From Bacteroidaceae bacterium (GTDB lineage Bacteria; Bacteroidota; Bacteroidia; Bacteroidales; Bacteroidaceae), in assembly GCA_017526905.1 (NCBI GenBank), contig JAFXQT010000020.1:1-57680 (forward strand): a stretch of 57,680 nucleotides of DNA, read 5' to 3'. A program made the translations under genes and the position numbers. A model generated the notes under the pieces. It saw only the letters and a program-made list of their open reading frames with translations, made no database searches and was not told where the DNA came from. Positions within the stretch are counted from its first letter, which is position 1, and each line of letters starts with the position of its first letter. Positions 7,592 through 16,258 of the stretch are shown piece by piece.

Positions 7592-9202
7592 TTATTGTAG
7601 GAAGGGCTTGATTTGTTGTATTGACTGTTCAAACTGTTCCGGATTGAACCCATGACCTGCGCCAGGAATCACATGCAGCCGGGCATTCTTGTACAGGCGC
7701 ACGGCGCGGCGCGAGTCGGTCATGGACACTACCGGGTCGGCGTCGCCCTGAACAATGAGCACCGGGCGGCGGAAGCGGCCTATGCGCTTAAACACATCCA
7801 ACGCGCGTGCTTCAAGGAAATAGCGACGGCCTAACGGCACGCCCCACATGCGAGTGGTGTCAGGTATGGCGCTGGCATCGGGGTAACGCTTGTTCCAGTC
7901 GTCAGGGATGCACAGCGCAGGGAATACAAGCACCAGACGGTCGATTTCCTTGGGCATGGCGGCTGCCGTGAGAGCCGATACCAAACCGCCTTGACTCTCG
8001 CCGATGAGTACGATTCGCGCAGGGTCGATGTCGGGCTGACTGCGGAAGTGGCGCACAATGGCTTCCAGGTCGGCTTGTTCGTCCAGCACCGACATCTCCA
8101 TCGTGTTGTTGTCGCTGCGGCTGTTCACGCTGCCGCAGGCAAAGTCAAAGGCATACACTTGATAGCCGAGCTCGTTCAGTGCCTTGAAATAGTTGCGGCT
8201 GTAGTGGTGGGTGCCATTAAAGCCGTGCGCCACGATGGCCAACGGCTGGCGACCGGTGGCGTTGGTCGGTCGGCTCAACAGTCCGTAGATCATGCGGTTG
8301 CCGTTTTGAACCCAATGCCGCTCGGCCCAACCGCCTTGGGGCGTAGGGTCAAAGAAGGCTTGGTCGGCACGTTTCAATGCCTCCTCCATGGCTGGTGCCA
8401 CGAACTCCCAGTTGTGGTCGCCTGTGCTCACATGCATGGAATAGGGTATATCCTTGCTGCGTAGGGCTGTGGCCAGCTCGGTGTTCAGCGGCAGGGTGAA
8501 GTCGTGGTCGCCCACACGGATGGCCCAATCCACCTGGCGCCAAGCCTTCACGTCGGCCTCGCTACCGGCCTCGATGCGCTTCATGGGGTTGTTCTGCTCA
8601 ACCACCTGCTGGCGCCACTCGGCCGATGGGTCATTGCGGAGCCATTCCAATGGCACGCGACGCTGATAGCCGCTAATGTCGAATACCAGTGCGAATTGTT
8701 CTGGGTGGTGAACGCCATACACTGTCGCTGCGCCGCCGCCCATTGAGAAGCCAGCCACGGCACGTCCCCCTTTGTCGGTACGGGTGCGGTAGGTGCGTTC
8801 TATGTAGGGAATGAGTTCCTGGAAGAAATAGTCCTCATAGCGCCACTGCGGGGCGTTAAAGTAGATCATGTTTTGTTGGTTTGCCTCCGGACAAACGTAA
8901 ATGGCCTCGTGAATTGCTCCCTGCTGTATCAGGCGGTCGGCAACTTCGCTCAGATGCCCTTTCTGCTGCCACACACCATGCCACTCGCCTCCGCCGTGCA
9001 GCAGGTATACTACCGGGTAGCGACGCAGCGTGTCGGTGGTGTAGGAGGGTGGAAGGTAGATGGAGTAGGGACGTTGTTCGATGCCTGCCAGCAGTGTGCA
9101 GGGCATCTTGGATTCGTGCCAATGGCCGCGTGGCTGGGCGGATAGGAACGTTGCGCTGCCCAGCAAGCAGAGTGCGCAAGTTAAAAGGAGGTGTTTCTTC
9201 AT
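7592..9202 (-). CDS. Secreted two-domain esterase (feruloyl-esterase-like)
   Basis: The start at 9202 gives a signal peptide (MKKHLLLTCALCLLGSATF). Two alpha/beta-hydrolase domains follow in 536 residues. Domain 1, about 30-280, belongs to the esterase D/enterochelin-esterase-like group found in many rumen feruloyl esterases, with YLLHGGGEWHG and elbow GFSMGGG. Domain 2, about 295-535, resembles cinnamoyl esterases of the Est1E kind, with AHGFNGTHH, elbow GESQGG, a QGDADPVVS acid region and a GAGHGF His. All key residues seem present. It probably releases hydroxycinnamates or acetyl groups from arabinoxylan; specificity is inferred. A good promoter lies just upstream, and the gene is divergent from aspS. 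Confidence 0.82.
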   Translation of the reverse strand: MKKHLLLTCALCLLGSATFLSAQPRGHWHESKMPCTLLAGIEQRPYSIYLPPSYTTDTLRRYPVVYLLHGGGEWHGVWQQKGHLSEVADRLIQQGAIHEAIYVCPEANQQNMIYFNAPQWRYEDYFFQELIPYIERTYRTRTDKGGRAVAGFSMGGGAATVYGVHHPEQFALVFDISGYQRRVPLEWLRNDPSAEWRQQVVEQNNPMKRIEAGSEADVKAWRQVDWAIRVGDHDFTLPLNTELATALRSKDIPYSMHVSTGDHNWEFVAPAMEEALKRADQAFFDPTPQGGWAERHWVQNGNRMIYGLLSRPTNATGRQPLAIVAHGFNGTHHYSRNYFKALNELGYQVYAFDFACGSVNSRSDNNTMEMSVLDEQADLEAIVRHFRSQPDIDPARIVLIGESQGGLVSALTAAAMPKEIDRLVLVFPALCIPDDWNKRYPDASAIPDTTRMWGVPLGRRYFLEARALDVFKRIGRFRRPVLIVQGDADPVVSMTDSRRAVRLYKNARLHVIPGAGHGFNPEQFEQSIQQIKPFLQ

Positions 9203-9226
9203 TGTTGTTAGGTATTCGGAACGTTG

Positions 9227-9258
9227 CAAAGATAGGATAAAGCTCGCGAAGAACCAAA
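9227..9258 (-). promoter_or_regulatory. Bacteroidetes promoter of the two-domain esterase
   Basis: On the minus strand TTTG (9255-9258) is followed after 20 bp by TATCTTTG (9227-9234), an excellent fit to the Bacteroidetes -33/-7 pattern. It leaves a short leader of roughly 20 bases before the start codon at 9202. Confidence 0.75.
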
Positions 9259-9329
9259 CGAAATGTGCTTTTCTGAGGTCTTTTGCAAAATAAATGCCGA
9301 TGTACATGTGTAGAATCGGATATTTGCAT

Positions 9330-9337
9330 TACTTTTG
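9330..9337 (+). promoter_or_regulatory. -7 box of aspS
   Basis: TACTTTTG fits TAnnTTTG, 33 bases before the aspS start codon. No clear TTTG is seen at -33. Confidence 0.6.
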
Positions 9338-9370
9338 CAGTCGGATTTGAACATAATAGATACTTTTTAT

Positions 9371-11155
9371 ATGTACAGGACTCACACTTGTGGCGAGCTG
9401 AGGCTTGCCAATGTAGGCCAGACGGTAACGCTGGCCGGATGGGTGCAGCGCACCCGCAAGATGGGCGGAATGACTTTTGTGGACGTGCGCGACCGCTACG
9501 GAATCACACAAATCGTGTTTGAGGACAAGCCCACCTCAAGTTCCTCTGAAAAGGGGGGAAACCTCTTTGAGCAGGCCAATAGGCTGGGACGCGAATACGT
9601 TGTCCAGGTAACGGGCTGCGTCAGCGAGCGTTCCAACAAGAACCAGAACCTGCCCACGGGCGACATCGAAATCATTGCCACCCAACTGAATGTGTTGAAC
9701 GAGAGTGTAACGCCACCTTTCACCATTGAGGATCAGAGCGATGGCGGCGACGACCTGCGCATGAAATACCGCTATCTGGACTTGCGTCGCACACCCGTTC
9801 GCCGCAACCTGGAGTTGCGCCACAAAATGACGATGGAGGTGCGCCGCTACTTGGACAGTCTCGGCTTCTTGGAAATCGAAACGCCGATGCTCATTGGCTC
9901 CACCCCTGAAGGTGCACGCGATTTCGTGGTGCCCTCTCGCATGAATCCCGGCCAGTTCTACGCCCTGCCGCAGAGCCCGCAGACGTTGAAGCAGTTGCTT
10001 ATGGTATCGGGCATGGACCGCTATTTCCAGATTGTGAAGTGCTTCCGCGACGAGGACCTGCGTGCCGACCGCCAGCCAGAGTTCACGCAGATTGACTGCG
10101 AGATGTCGTTCGTTACTCAGGAGGACATTCTGCAGACTTTCGAGGGTATGGCCAAGCATCTGTTCCGCCAGCTGCGCGGTATTGAGTTGGAAGGCGCCTT
10201 CCCTCGGATGACTTGGGCTGATGCGATGAAGTACTATGGATCCGATAAGCCTGACACACGCTTTGACATGCGCTTTGTCGAGCTGAAGGACGTATTCCAG
10301 AAGGCGCCTGGTTTCAGTGTCTTTGACGAGGCCACTTATATTGGCGGCATTTGCGCCAAGGGCCAGGCTGTTTATACTCGAAAACAACTGGATCAGCTTA
10401 CTGACTTTGTGAAGCGTCCGCAGATAGGTGCCAAGGGCCTTGTCTATGCACGTGTGCAGGAGGACGGAACGGTGAAATCAAGCGTAGATAAATTCTATGG
10501 CCCCGAGGTGCTTGGTGAGCTCAAGGAGCGCATGCAGGCCGAACCGGGCGATCTCATCCTCATCCTGAGTGGCGACGATGCCATGCGCACCCGCAAGCAG
10601 TTGTGTGAACTGCGCTTGGAGATGGGTGCACGTATGGGGCTGCGCGACAAGAACAAGTTTGCACTGCTGTGGGTTATCGACTTCCCCATGTTCGAGTGGA
10701 GCGAGGAGGAAGGCCGACTGATGGCCACACACCACCCCTTTACACATCCCAAGGACGAGGATATCCCCCTCTTGGACACCGATCCCGCTGCCGTGCGTGC
10801 CGATGCTTACGACATGGTTTGCAACGGCGTTGAGGTGGGAGGCGGTTCCATCCGTATCCACGACCCTGAGTTGCAGGACAAGATGTTCCGCATCCTTGGC
10901 TTTACCGAGGAGCGCGCACAGGAGCAGTTCGGCTTCCTCATGAACGCCTTTAAGTATGGAGCACCACCTCACGGCGGACTGGCCTATGGCCTGGATCGTT
11001 GGGTCAGCCTCTTTGCCGGCTTGGACAGCATCCGCGATTGTATCGCATTCCCCAAGAACAACAGTGGCCGCGACGTGATGCTTGATGCACCTGCACGTTT
11101 GGAACAGAAGCAATTGGACGAGTTATATCTGGACATCAAGAAACTGCCCGAGTAA
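9371..11155 (+). CDS. aspS: Aspartyl-tRNA synthetase
   Basis: A class II aminoacyl-tRNA synthetase that charges tRNA-Asp in the cytoplasm. The 594 residues match the bacterial-type enzyme. The order is an N-terminal OB-fold anticodon-binding domain ([20 protein letters not shown]), motif 2 ([18 protein letters not shown]), the bacteria-specific GAD insertion, and motif 3 ([16 protein letters not shown]). The start at 9371 ([10 protein letters not shown]) agrees with the family; an in-frame ATG at 9335 overlaps the promoter. The stop codon overlaps the start of the next gene by one base, indicating translational coupling. Confidence 0.98.
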   Translation: MYRTHTCGELRLANVGQTVTLAGWVQRTRKMGGMTFVDVRDRYGITQIVFEDKPTSSSSEKGGNLFEQANRLGREYVVQVTGCVSERSNKNQNLPTGDIEIIATQLNVLNESVTPPFTIEDQSDGGDDLRMKYRYLDLRRTPVRRNLELRHKMTMEVRRYLDSLGFLEIETPMLIGSTPEGARDFVVPSRMNPGQFYALPQSPQTLKQLLMVSGMDRYFQIVKCFRDEDLRADRQPEFTQIDCEMSFVTQEDILQTFEGMAKHLFRQLRGIELEGAFPRMTWADAMKYYGSDKPDTRFDMRFVELKDVFQKAPGFSVFDEATYIGGICAKGQAVYTRKQLDQLTDFVKRPQIGAKGLVYARVQEDGTVKSSVDKFYGPEVLGELKERMQAEPGDLILILSGDDAMRTRKQLCELRLEMGARMGLRDKNKFALLWVIDFPMFEWSEEEGRLMATHHPFTHPKDEDIPLLDTDPAAVRADAYDMVCNGVEVGGGSIRIHDPELQDKMFRILGFTEERAQEQFGFLMNAFKYGAPPHGGLAYGLDRWVSLFAGLDSIRDCIAFPKNNSGRDVMLDAPARLEQKQLDELYLDIKKLPE

Positions 11156-11454
11156 TGGAAAACATCACCAACAACCAGGCTGGACCCTCCACCCAAGCAG
11201 GCACGAGGGTGCTCTATGAGTGCCAAGGTACCTGTTCCAAAGCCATCGAGGTGCAGGCACACGATGGAGTGATAGACAGCGTTGTGTTTTATGGCGGATG
11301 CAATGGCAACACAAAAGGCATCAGCCAGCTGGTGCGCGGCATGAAAATAGACGACGTTATCAGTCGCTTGGATGGCACACGCTGTGGCATGCGCCCTACC
11401 TCTTGCCCCGACCAACTGTGTCACGCCCTACGCCAGCTAAAGCTTAACTCCTAA
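11155..11454 (+). CDS. TSCPD-domain protein (TIGR03905 family)
   Basis: A 99-residue protein with a conserved Cys-containing TSCPD domain: YECQGTCSKAIEVQ, VVFYGGCNGNTKGISQLVRG, and the name-giving TSCPDQLCHAL. The TSCPD domain also occurs at the C-terminus of some ribonucleotide reductases, but the role of the free-standing form is unknown. The four or more conserved cysteines suggest metal binding (inference). Its start codon overlaps the aspS stop (TAATG). Confidence 0.85.
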   Translation: MENITNNQAGPSTQAGTRVLYECQGTCSKAIEVQAHDGVIDSVVFYGGCNGNTKGISQLVRGMKIDDVISRLDGTRCGMRPTSCPDQLCHALRQLKLNS

Positions 11455-11471
11455 ACTCCCTGTATTCAAAA

Positions 11472-11927
11472 ATGAATCGCATTACACACGTTATACACTG
11501 TCCGGCGCGCTGGCATCAGCTTCTGTCTGCCCTGAAGGCGGGCGTGGCTGTGGTTACGGCTGCCGTGGCCCTTACCGCGTGCACTGAGAGCTTTGAGGAG
11601 CGCTGCCGCCGCGAGGCACGTGAGTACACAGAGAAACAATGTCCTCGTGCCTTGGACAGCTTTGTAACCATCGACTCCATGGCCTACATTCCGAACCCTC
11701 AAGGATTTACCTATTACTACACCGTGAACGACGATGGCGAGATGGGTGAACTCTTCACCGAAGACGTGAAGGAGGAGTTCTTGAACCAGTTGCGCAGTAA
11801 TGTGCGTCAGGACATCTCGATGAAGAGCTACAAGGAAAAGGGCTTCATTCTGTCCTACTGCTATCGTTCCAAAGTGGACGGCAGTATTTTCATGCAGGCT
11901 TCGTTTGGCCCTGAGGACTATCGCTGA
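11472..11927 (+). CDS. Putative lipoprotein of unknown function
   Basis: A 151-residue protein with a hydrophobic leader ending in a lipobox (ALTAC, Cys37) and an alpha/beta-looking mature part (NPQGFTYYYTVNDDGE, then SYCYRSKVDGSIFMQASFGPEDY). I do not recognise a named domain. It follows the TSCPD gene by 17 bases, so it is the likely third gene of the aspS transcript, which ends at the strong palindrome near 12.0 kb. Signal-peptide class and membrane anchoring are predictions. Confidence 0.7.
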   Translation: MNRITHVIHCPARWHQLLSALKAGVAVVTAAVALTACTESFEERCRREAREYTEKQCPRALDSFVTIDSMAYIPNPQGFTYYYTVNDDGEMGELFTEDVKEEFLNQLRSNVRQDISMKSYKEKGFILSYCYRSKVDGSIFMQASFGPEDYR

Positions 11928-11990
11928 GGTGAGGGTAACCTGCGGGAGAACCTGTTCTTGCTCACTTGCAGAGGTCCCAACTTGTATGTT

Positions 11991-12044
11991 GGAAGAAAGA
12001 AGGGAGGCTGGATGCGTGCGCATCCAGCCTCCCTTCTTTCTTCC
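11991..12044. terminator. 26-bp perfect palindrome between convergent genes (bidirectional terminator)
   Basis: Bases 11991-12016 are the exact reverse complement of 12019-12044, with only two bases (TG) at the centre. The outer arms are purine-rich on one side and pyrimidine-rich on the other. It lies between the plus-strand lipoprotein gene (ends 11927) and the minus-strand nine-gene operon (ends 12087), the right place for a terminator serving both. Confidence 0.8.
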
Positions 12045-12086
12045 GTTCTTTGGGCTACTTCCGCGAAGCAGCCTTTCCTCGATTCT

Positions 12087-12752
12087 TTATTTACTCAGCG
12101 TGAAGCCCACCTGCATACCGCTGTAGTTGCCCAGCAGGCTGGAGAGGGTTCCCTGACCCAGGATAGAGGTCAACGCATTTGCCCCGGCCAGGAGTTTGTC
12201 GGCACCGAACATAAGGTAGGTGTAGTTACTGTTGGCACCCACCGAGCAGTTCAGCTGCGTCAGGCCCAGCATGCCCGTCATTTGCAGGGTCTTGGCTTTT
12301 GCGTTGTAGGTGTAGTTGCCGGTGCTGATGGTCTTGCCTTTGGTGGTGATGACGTAGGTGCCGTCCTCGTTGAATGTGAAGGTGCTGGTGCCCTGCTTGA
12401 TACCCACCTTGGACAGGTAAGTGGTCAGTGTGCTTTCCACCTTTTGTGCAGCCAACAGTCCGCCGGCCTTGGCCAGGAGGTTCTCACTCTCAAAGGCCAC
12501 TTTGGGTGTTTGGTAGGTCCAGGTGCCGATGAGGTTCTGCTGGGTGATGGTGCTGCCCAGCAGCGAGCCCAGCACGCTGCCAAGAATGCTCTCGCCGGTG
12601 CCGTCGGTGCCCAGCACGCTGCCAAGGATGGCACCTGCAGCCGATGCGGTTTGTGAGTTGGTGTTGGTAGCGCCGGTGGTGCCACCAAAGCCGCAGCTAC
12701 TGAGGCTGAGGCATGCTGCCATGGAGGCAGCAAGGAGGATGTTCTTCTTCAT
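12087..12752 (-). CDS. DUF4923 lipoprotein (lipocalin-like)
   Basis: A 221-residue protein with a lipobox (LSLSSC, Cys20), a low-complexity Gly/Ser/Thr/Ala stretch with repeated ILGSVLG and LLGS, and then a beta-rich domain (LIGTWTYQTPKVAFES, FTFNEDGTYVITTKGKTI, GNYTYNAKAKTLQM) typical of DUF4923. It probably sits on the outer or inner membrane; no activity is known. Its ATG overlaps the stop of the upstream pseudouridine synthase gene by 4 bp (ATGA), and it is the last gene of the dnaN operon before the palindrome. Confidence 0.8.
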   Translation of the reverse strand: MKKNILLAASMAACLSLSSCGFGGTTGATNTNSQTASAAGAILGSVLGTDGTGESILGSVLGSLLGSTITQQNLIGTWTYQTPKVAFESENLLAKAGGLLAAQKVESTLTTYLSKVGIKQGTSTFTFNEDGTYVITTKGKTISTGNYTYNAKAKTLQMTGMLGLTQLNCSVGANSNYTYLMFGADKLLAGANALTSILGQGTLSSLLGNYSGMQVGFTLSK

Positions 12753-13714
12753 AGTTCTTCGTTTTTGTTATCGTTGTTGATGTTGTCGTTCCCCACAGAG
12801 GGTTCGTCGTGTTCCTTATTCATGAGGCGCTTGAATTCGCGCGGGATGGGTGTTTCAAAGTTCATGGGCTGGCCTGTGCGCGGGTGGTAGAAGTCCAGCT
12901 TGTAGGCATGCAGGCACAGGCGGCCAATGGGATCCCATCCGCTGCCGTATTTGCGATCGCCCAGAATGGGGTGTCCCAGGTCCTGCATGTGCACGCGTAT
13001 CTGGTTCTTGCGCCCCGTTTCCAACTTCATCTCCACCATGCTTATCTCAGGGGTAGTTTGCAGCGTGTGGTAGTGTGTGATGGCCAGTTTCCCGCCATTG
13101 TCGGTGGCTGATGAGTAGGTGATGTAGGCCTTGTTGTCCTTGAGCCAGGAGCGCACGGTGCCGCCCTCTTGTTCCATGGTGCCCTCGACCACTGCCACAT
13201 AACGGCGGTCGTACACCAGGTCGTGCCAGTTGTCTTCCAGGATCTGGGCCATTTCCAGGTTCTTGGCATACATCATCAGGCCACTGGTATCACGGTCCAG
13301 CCGGTGCACGGTGTGTGCCCTGCACTTGAAGTGGCGCTTGTCGAAGTACTCGTCCAGTACCTGCTTGGCCGAGTATTGCTTGGCTGTTGCGGGCATGGAA
13401 AGTATGCCTGTGTTCTTCTCGATCACAACGAGGTCCTTGTCCTCATAGATTATTTTCACGTAGCGGTTCTGCAGCTGGTTGGAGCGCTTGTGCTTGTCCA
13501 CCCGGACCACCATGCCGGGGCTTAGAGGCTCGTCGTAGCGCGTCGTGGCTCGTTTGTCCACAGTGATGCCGTGGCCTGCCAGGATGTCTTTGGCCTTGTT
13601 GCGCGAGATGCCGTGCAGTTCCTTCATCAGAAACTCCAGCAGTGTGGTTTCCTCACGCACCACATATTCGTTGTATTTGGAGGCGGCATAGGCCGCGCCT
13701 GAAAGATTCTTCAT
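12749..13714 (-). CDS. RluA-family RNA pseudouridine synthase
   Basis: Converts specific uridines of rRNA or tRNA to pseudouridine. The 321 residues contain an N-terminal S4 RNA-binding domain (LEFLMKELHGISRNKAKDIL) and a catalytic domain with the RluA signature HRLDRDTSGLMMYAKN, whose Asp is the nucleophile, then GRKNQIRVHMQDLGHPILGD. I chose the start at 13714 (MKNLSGAAY), which overlaps the upstream DUF4491 stop by 4 bp; the extension to 13801 would run deep into that gene. Which position it modifies cannot be told from the sequence. Confidence 0.9.
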   Translation of the reverse strand: MKNLSGAAYAASKYNEYVVREETTLLEFLMKELHGISRNKAKDILAGHGITVDKRATTRYDEPLSPGMVVRVDKHKRSNQLQNRYVKIIYEDKDLVVIEKNTGILSMPATAKQYSAKQVLDEYFDKRHFKCRAHTVHRLDRDTSGLMMYAKNLEMAQILEDNWHDLVYDRRYVAVVEGTMEQEGGTVRSWLKDNKAYITYSSATDNGGKLAITHYHTLQTTPEISMVEMKLETGRKNQIRVHMQDLGHPILGDRKYGSGWDPIGRLCLHAYKLDFYHPRTGQPMNFETPIPREFKRLMNKEHDEPSVGNDNINNDNKNEEL

Positions 13715-14007
13715 TTGTACTCGTCTTTTCGTTTTGGATTCATGGGGAACCAGCCTCGTTGCACGCGCTTGTGCTGTTGGAACACTTCCAGAATGCCCCA
13801 CAAGGCAGAGAAGCCAATCACCCCGAGGAGAATGGAGGCGTGTTCAGAATGCACCACCAGCGATAGTCCAAGGCACGCCAGTCCTGTAAGAAGGAAGGCC
13901 CACCAACAGCGGCGACCGAAGTAATACTCAGCCTTGATGACGATGGGGTGGAAGAGGCCTATGGTGAGGAAGGTGGCCAGTCCGATAATGATACCTGTAA
14001 TATTCAT
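13711..14007 (-). CDS. DUF4491 small membrane protein
   Basis: A 98-residue protein with about three membrane segments (ITGIIIGLATFLTIGLF, WWAFLLTGLACLGLSLVV, ILLGVIGFSALWGIL) and the DUF4491 pattern HPIVIKAEYYFG and GWFPMNPKRK. Function unknown. The start at 14007 follows the family; the frame is open up to 14079 but that part is basic and not conserved-looking. It overlaps the pseudouridine synthase gene by 4 bp. Confidence 0.8.
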   Translation of the reverse strand: MNITGIIIGLATFLTIGLFHPIVIKAEYYFGRRCWWAFLLTGLACLGLSLVVHSEHASILLGVIGFSALWGILEVFQQHKRVQRGWFPMNPKRKDEYK

Positions 14008-14103
14008 TTTGAGACAGATTGCTTGTCTTTTCATTTGGCGCATCCGTTTCCTTTTGGGAAGCGTGGTATGCGCAGGCAATATCTTTAATCTTTTAACTTT
14101 TAG

Positions 14104-14577
14104 CTACTCATGATGGTAGGGCTCGCCCCTGAGTATAGTCATAGCACGGTAAATCTGCTCCGTGAAGAGGAGGCGAATCATTTGGTGGGAGAAGGTCATC
14201 TGCGACAGCGACACCTTCTCGGCAGCCAATGCATAGATTTCGGCATCAAAGCCATAGGGACCGCCCACCACGAACACCAGCCGGTGGCCTCCTGCAGCGA
14301 TACGCTTCTCTATCCACGCGGCGAAATCCACGCTGCGGCGCTCGGCACCATGCTCGTCGAGCAGCACCACGTAGTCGGCCGGTTGCAGTGCCTTGCGGAT
14401 GCCTTGTGCCTCCTGTTGCTTCTGCTGGGCGGGTGTGAGTGCGCGTGTGTTGCGCAGTTCAGGTACCACCACTGTCTGGAAGGGTATGTAGTGGCCGATG
14501 CGTTCGGCATAGGTGTCGGTCAGTGCCAGGATATGTCGGTCGGTGGTTTTACCCACCACCAGCAGGATGATTTTCAT
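14104..14577 (-). CDS. rlmH: 23S rRNA (pseudouridine-1915-N3)-methyltransferase RlmH
   Basis: A SPOUT-class methyltransferase that modifies pseudouridine 1915 in helix 69 of 23S rRNA on assembled 70S ribosomes. The 157 residues are the standard length. It starts MKIILLVVGKT and ends with the family block LSQMTFSHQMIRLLFTEQIY; the S-adenosylmethionine-binding knot contains VVGGPYGFD. Its start at 14577 is 22 bases after the stop of the TPR gene. A further pseudouridine synthase gene lies two genes downstream, so rRNA modification is a theme of this operon end. Confidence 0.96.
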   Translation of the reverse strand: MKIILLVVGKTTDRHILALTDTYAERIGHYIPFQTVVVPELRNTRALTPAQQKQQEAQGIRKALQPADYVVLLDEHGAERRSVDFAAWIEKRIAAGGHRLVFVVGGPYGFDAEIYALAAEKVSLSQMTFSHQMIRLLFTEQIYRAMTILRGEPYHHE

Positions 14578-14599
14578 GAGTGGCGGTGTGGTGTTTGGG

Positions 14600-16258
14600 T
14601 TATTCGGCCAACAGGTCCCGGGCGATGGTATCGCCCAGTTCCGCCGCCTTTTGCAGTTGTTGTCGGGCCTCGCTCTGCTTTCCCTGGTGGCGCAGAGCCA
14701 CGCCAAGGATGCGGTAGGCATCGGCAAACTCAGCATCGAGTGCGATGGCTTTGCGTGCGGCACTGATGCACTCGTCCACCTGTCCCACGCGGTAGTGCAA
14801 CGCTGCCAGCTGGGCGGGGTAGAGCGGTTCGTTGGGTTCCAGTTGGCAGGCCCGTTCGTAGTCGTTCAGCGCCTGTTGGAACATGCGGCATTGCAGTTCG
14901 GCCTGTGCCCGTTGGTCGTAGAAGTTGGCATTGACGCTGGCAGCCTTCAGGTGTTCGTACTCGTTCAGGTCGGCCACGGCCTCGCGGTAACTTTTCAGCG
15001 CGATGAGTGTGTTGGCGCGCATGAGCAGCGGTGTTGCAGCTTCCTCGACGTATGGCTTTGAGAAGCAGGCCACTGCGCTGTCCTGCAGAGCCAGTACGCC
15101 CAACGTGTCGCTGAGCATCTGCTTGCATTGTGCGGCATAGAGGAAGTGGCTGGCCGAGCGCAGGTTGGTGCGGCACACCTCCTGAAACTTTTGGCAGGCG
15201 GCCTCGTAGTTCTTTTGGCTGTACAGGATGTGCCCCTGCAACGCGGTGTACGTGGGCAGCGGATTGGTGGCAAAGGCTTGCTCTGCTTCTTCAAGTGCGT
15301 GTGCCAGCGTCCACCCTTCAGGCAGGTCGGTGTGTGCCTGTGTCTGTGCATAGATGCTGCGTGCCATGGAGTAGTGCAGCTCGTCGGTTGCCTTGGTGGC
15401 CTTAAGCCCGGCGGCCCATGCCTGTTCGGCTCCGGCATAGTCGGTCATGGAGGCCAGCAGTTCGCCCTTCATTACATAGCCGGCCGGCTCGGTGGGGAAG
15501 AGACGGATAAAGTCGTCGATGTAGGCTTGGTAGAGGACGGTGTCCTGCGTGCCTGTGAGGTAGATGAAACTGTTGGCTTGCGAGGCATCGGTGGGCAACG
15601 CCTTGCGGATGTGGATGTCGCGGTAGTCGCTGCTGGTGGCAGAGATGGCCGTGGTGGTCAGTGACATGGGGAACGAGGCGTCCAGTACAAAGCACTGCTT
15701 GTCGGAATTGGTGGCGGCCATCTGCAGGAGGCCGATTACTTCGCCCTCGTCGTTCAGCACGGGACAGGAGGCCGACTTCTCGGTGGCGGCGGTGTCGAGC
15801 GTGTAGTAGGTGTAGTGGTCGTTGAAGCGGGACACGTCTGAGATGGTAGCGGGTGTGCAGCTGTTGGCTTTGTTGCCGAGGTAGGGCATAATATGGGCTG
15901 TCTGTCCCTTGATGCTGGCCACGGTCGCGAGTTTGACGGGGGTGGCCTTGAGACCGGCTATGTGGAAGCGTACGACATCGTATAGCGAGCTGGCGCCACA
16001 CACATAGTCCACTTCGTATTGCTTGCCGCCGTCGTCGATTGCCACGGCACGCGCCGCACCCTTGAAGGTGGCATAGTCGGAGAGTGCTGTGCCGTCATCG
16101 GTCACGACAAAGGCATTGGACGAGCGCAACAACTGGCCCTGTGCATCGTAGGTCAGCACGTTGACCTGTGCCTTGCGTGCTTTCTTGAACCATTTCTGAG
16201 CCGGCATCTGCACGCATGTGAGCAGGCCCAGCAAAATGAGTAGTATTTTCTGTTTCAT
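14600..16258 (-). CDS. Exported pseudo-protease (trypsin-like fold) with C-terminal TPRs
   Basis: The 552 residues start with a signal peptide (MKQKILLILLGLLTCVQMPA). Residues about 30-190 align by eye to an HtrA-type trypsin fold: NAFVVTDDGTALSDYATF against the usual strand before the catalytic His, DVVRFHI against DLAVLKI, and SASCPVLNDEGEVIGLL against NSGGPLLN. By that alignment the catalytic His is Ala63 and the Ser is Ala163, while Asp94 remains, so peptidase activity is unlikely. The remainder, about 240-552, is TPR repeats, the last being PNEPLYPAQLAALHYRVGQV and FADAYRILGVALRHQGKQ. It overlaps recN by 4 bp. A scaffold role in the periplasm is inferred. Confidence 0.75.
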   Translation of the reverse strand: MKQKILLILLGLLTCVQMPAQKWFKKARKAQVNVLTYDAQGQLLRSSNAFVVTDDGTALSDYATFKGAARAVAIDDGGKQYEVDYVCGASSLYDVVRFHIAGLKATPVKLATVASIKGQTAHIMPYLGNKANSCTPATISDVSRFNDHYTYYTLDTAATEKSASCPVLNDEGEVIGLLQMAATNSDKQCFVLDASFPMSLTTTAISATSSDYRDIHIRKALPTDASQANSFIYLTGTQDTVLYQAYIDDFIRLFPTEPAGYVMKGELLASMTDYAGAEQAWAAGLKATKATDELHYSMARSIYAQTQAHTDLPEGWTLAHALEEAEQAFATNPLPTYTALQGHILYSQKNYEAACQKFQEVCRTNLRSASHFLYAAQCKQMLSDTLGVLALQDSAVACFSKPYVEEAATPLLMRANTLIALKSYREAVADLNEYEHLKAASVNANFYDQRAQAELQCRMFQQALNDYERACQLEPNEPLYPAQLAALHYRVGQVDECISAARKAIALDAEFADAYRILGVALRHQGKQSEARQQLQKAAELGDTIARDLLAE

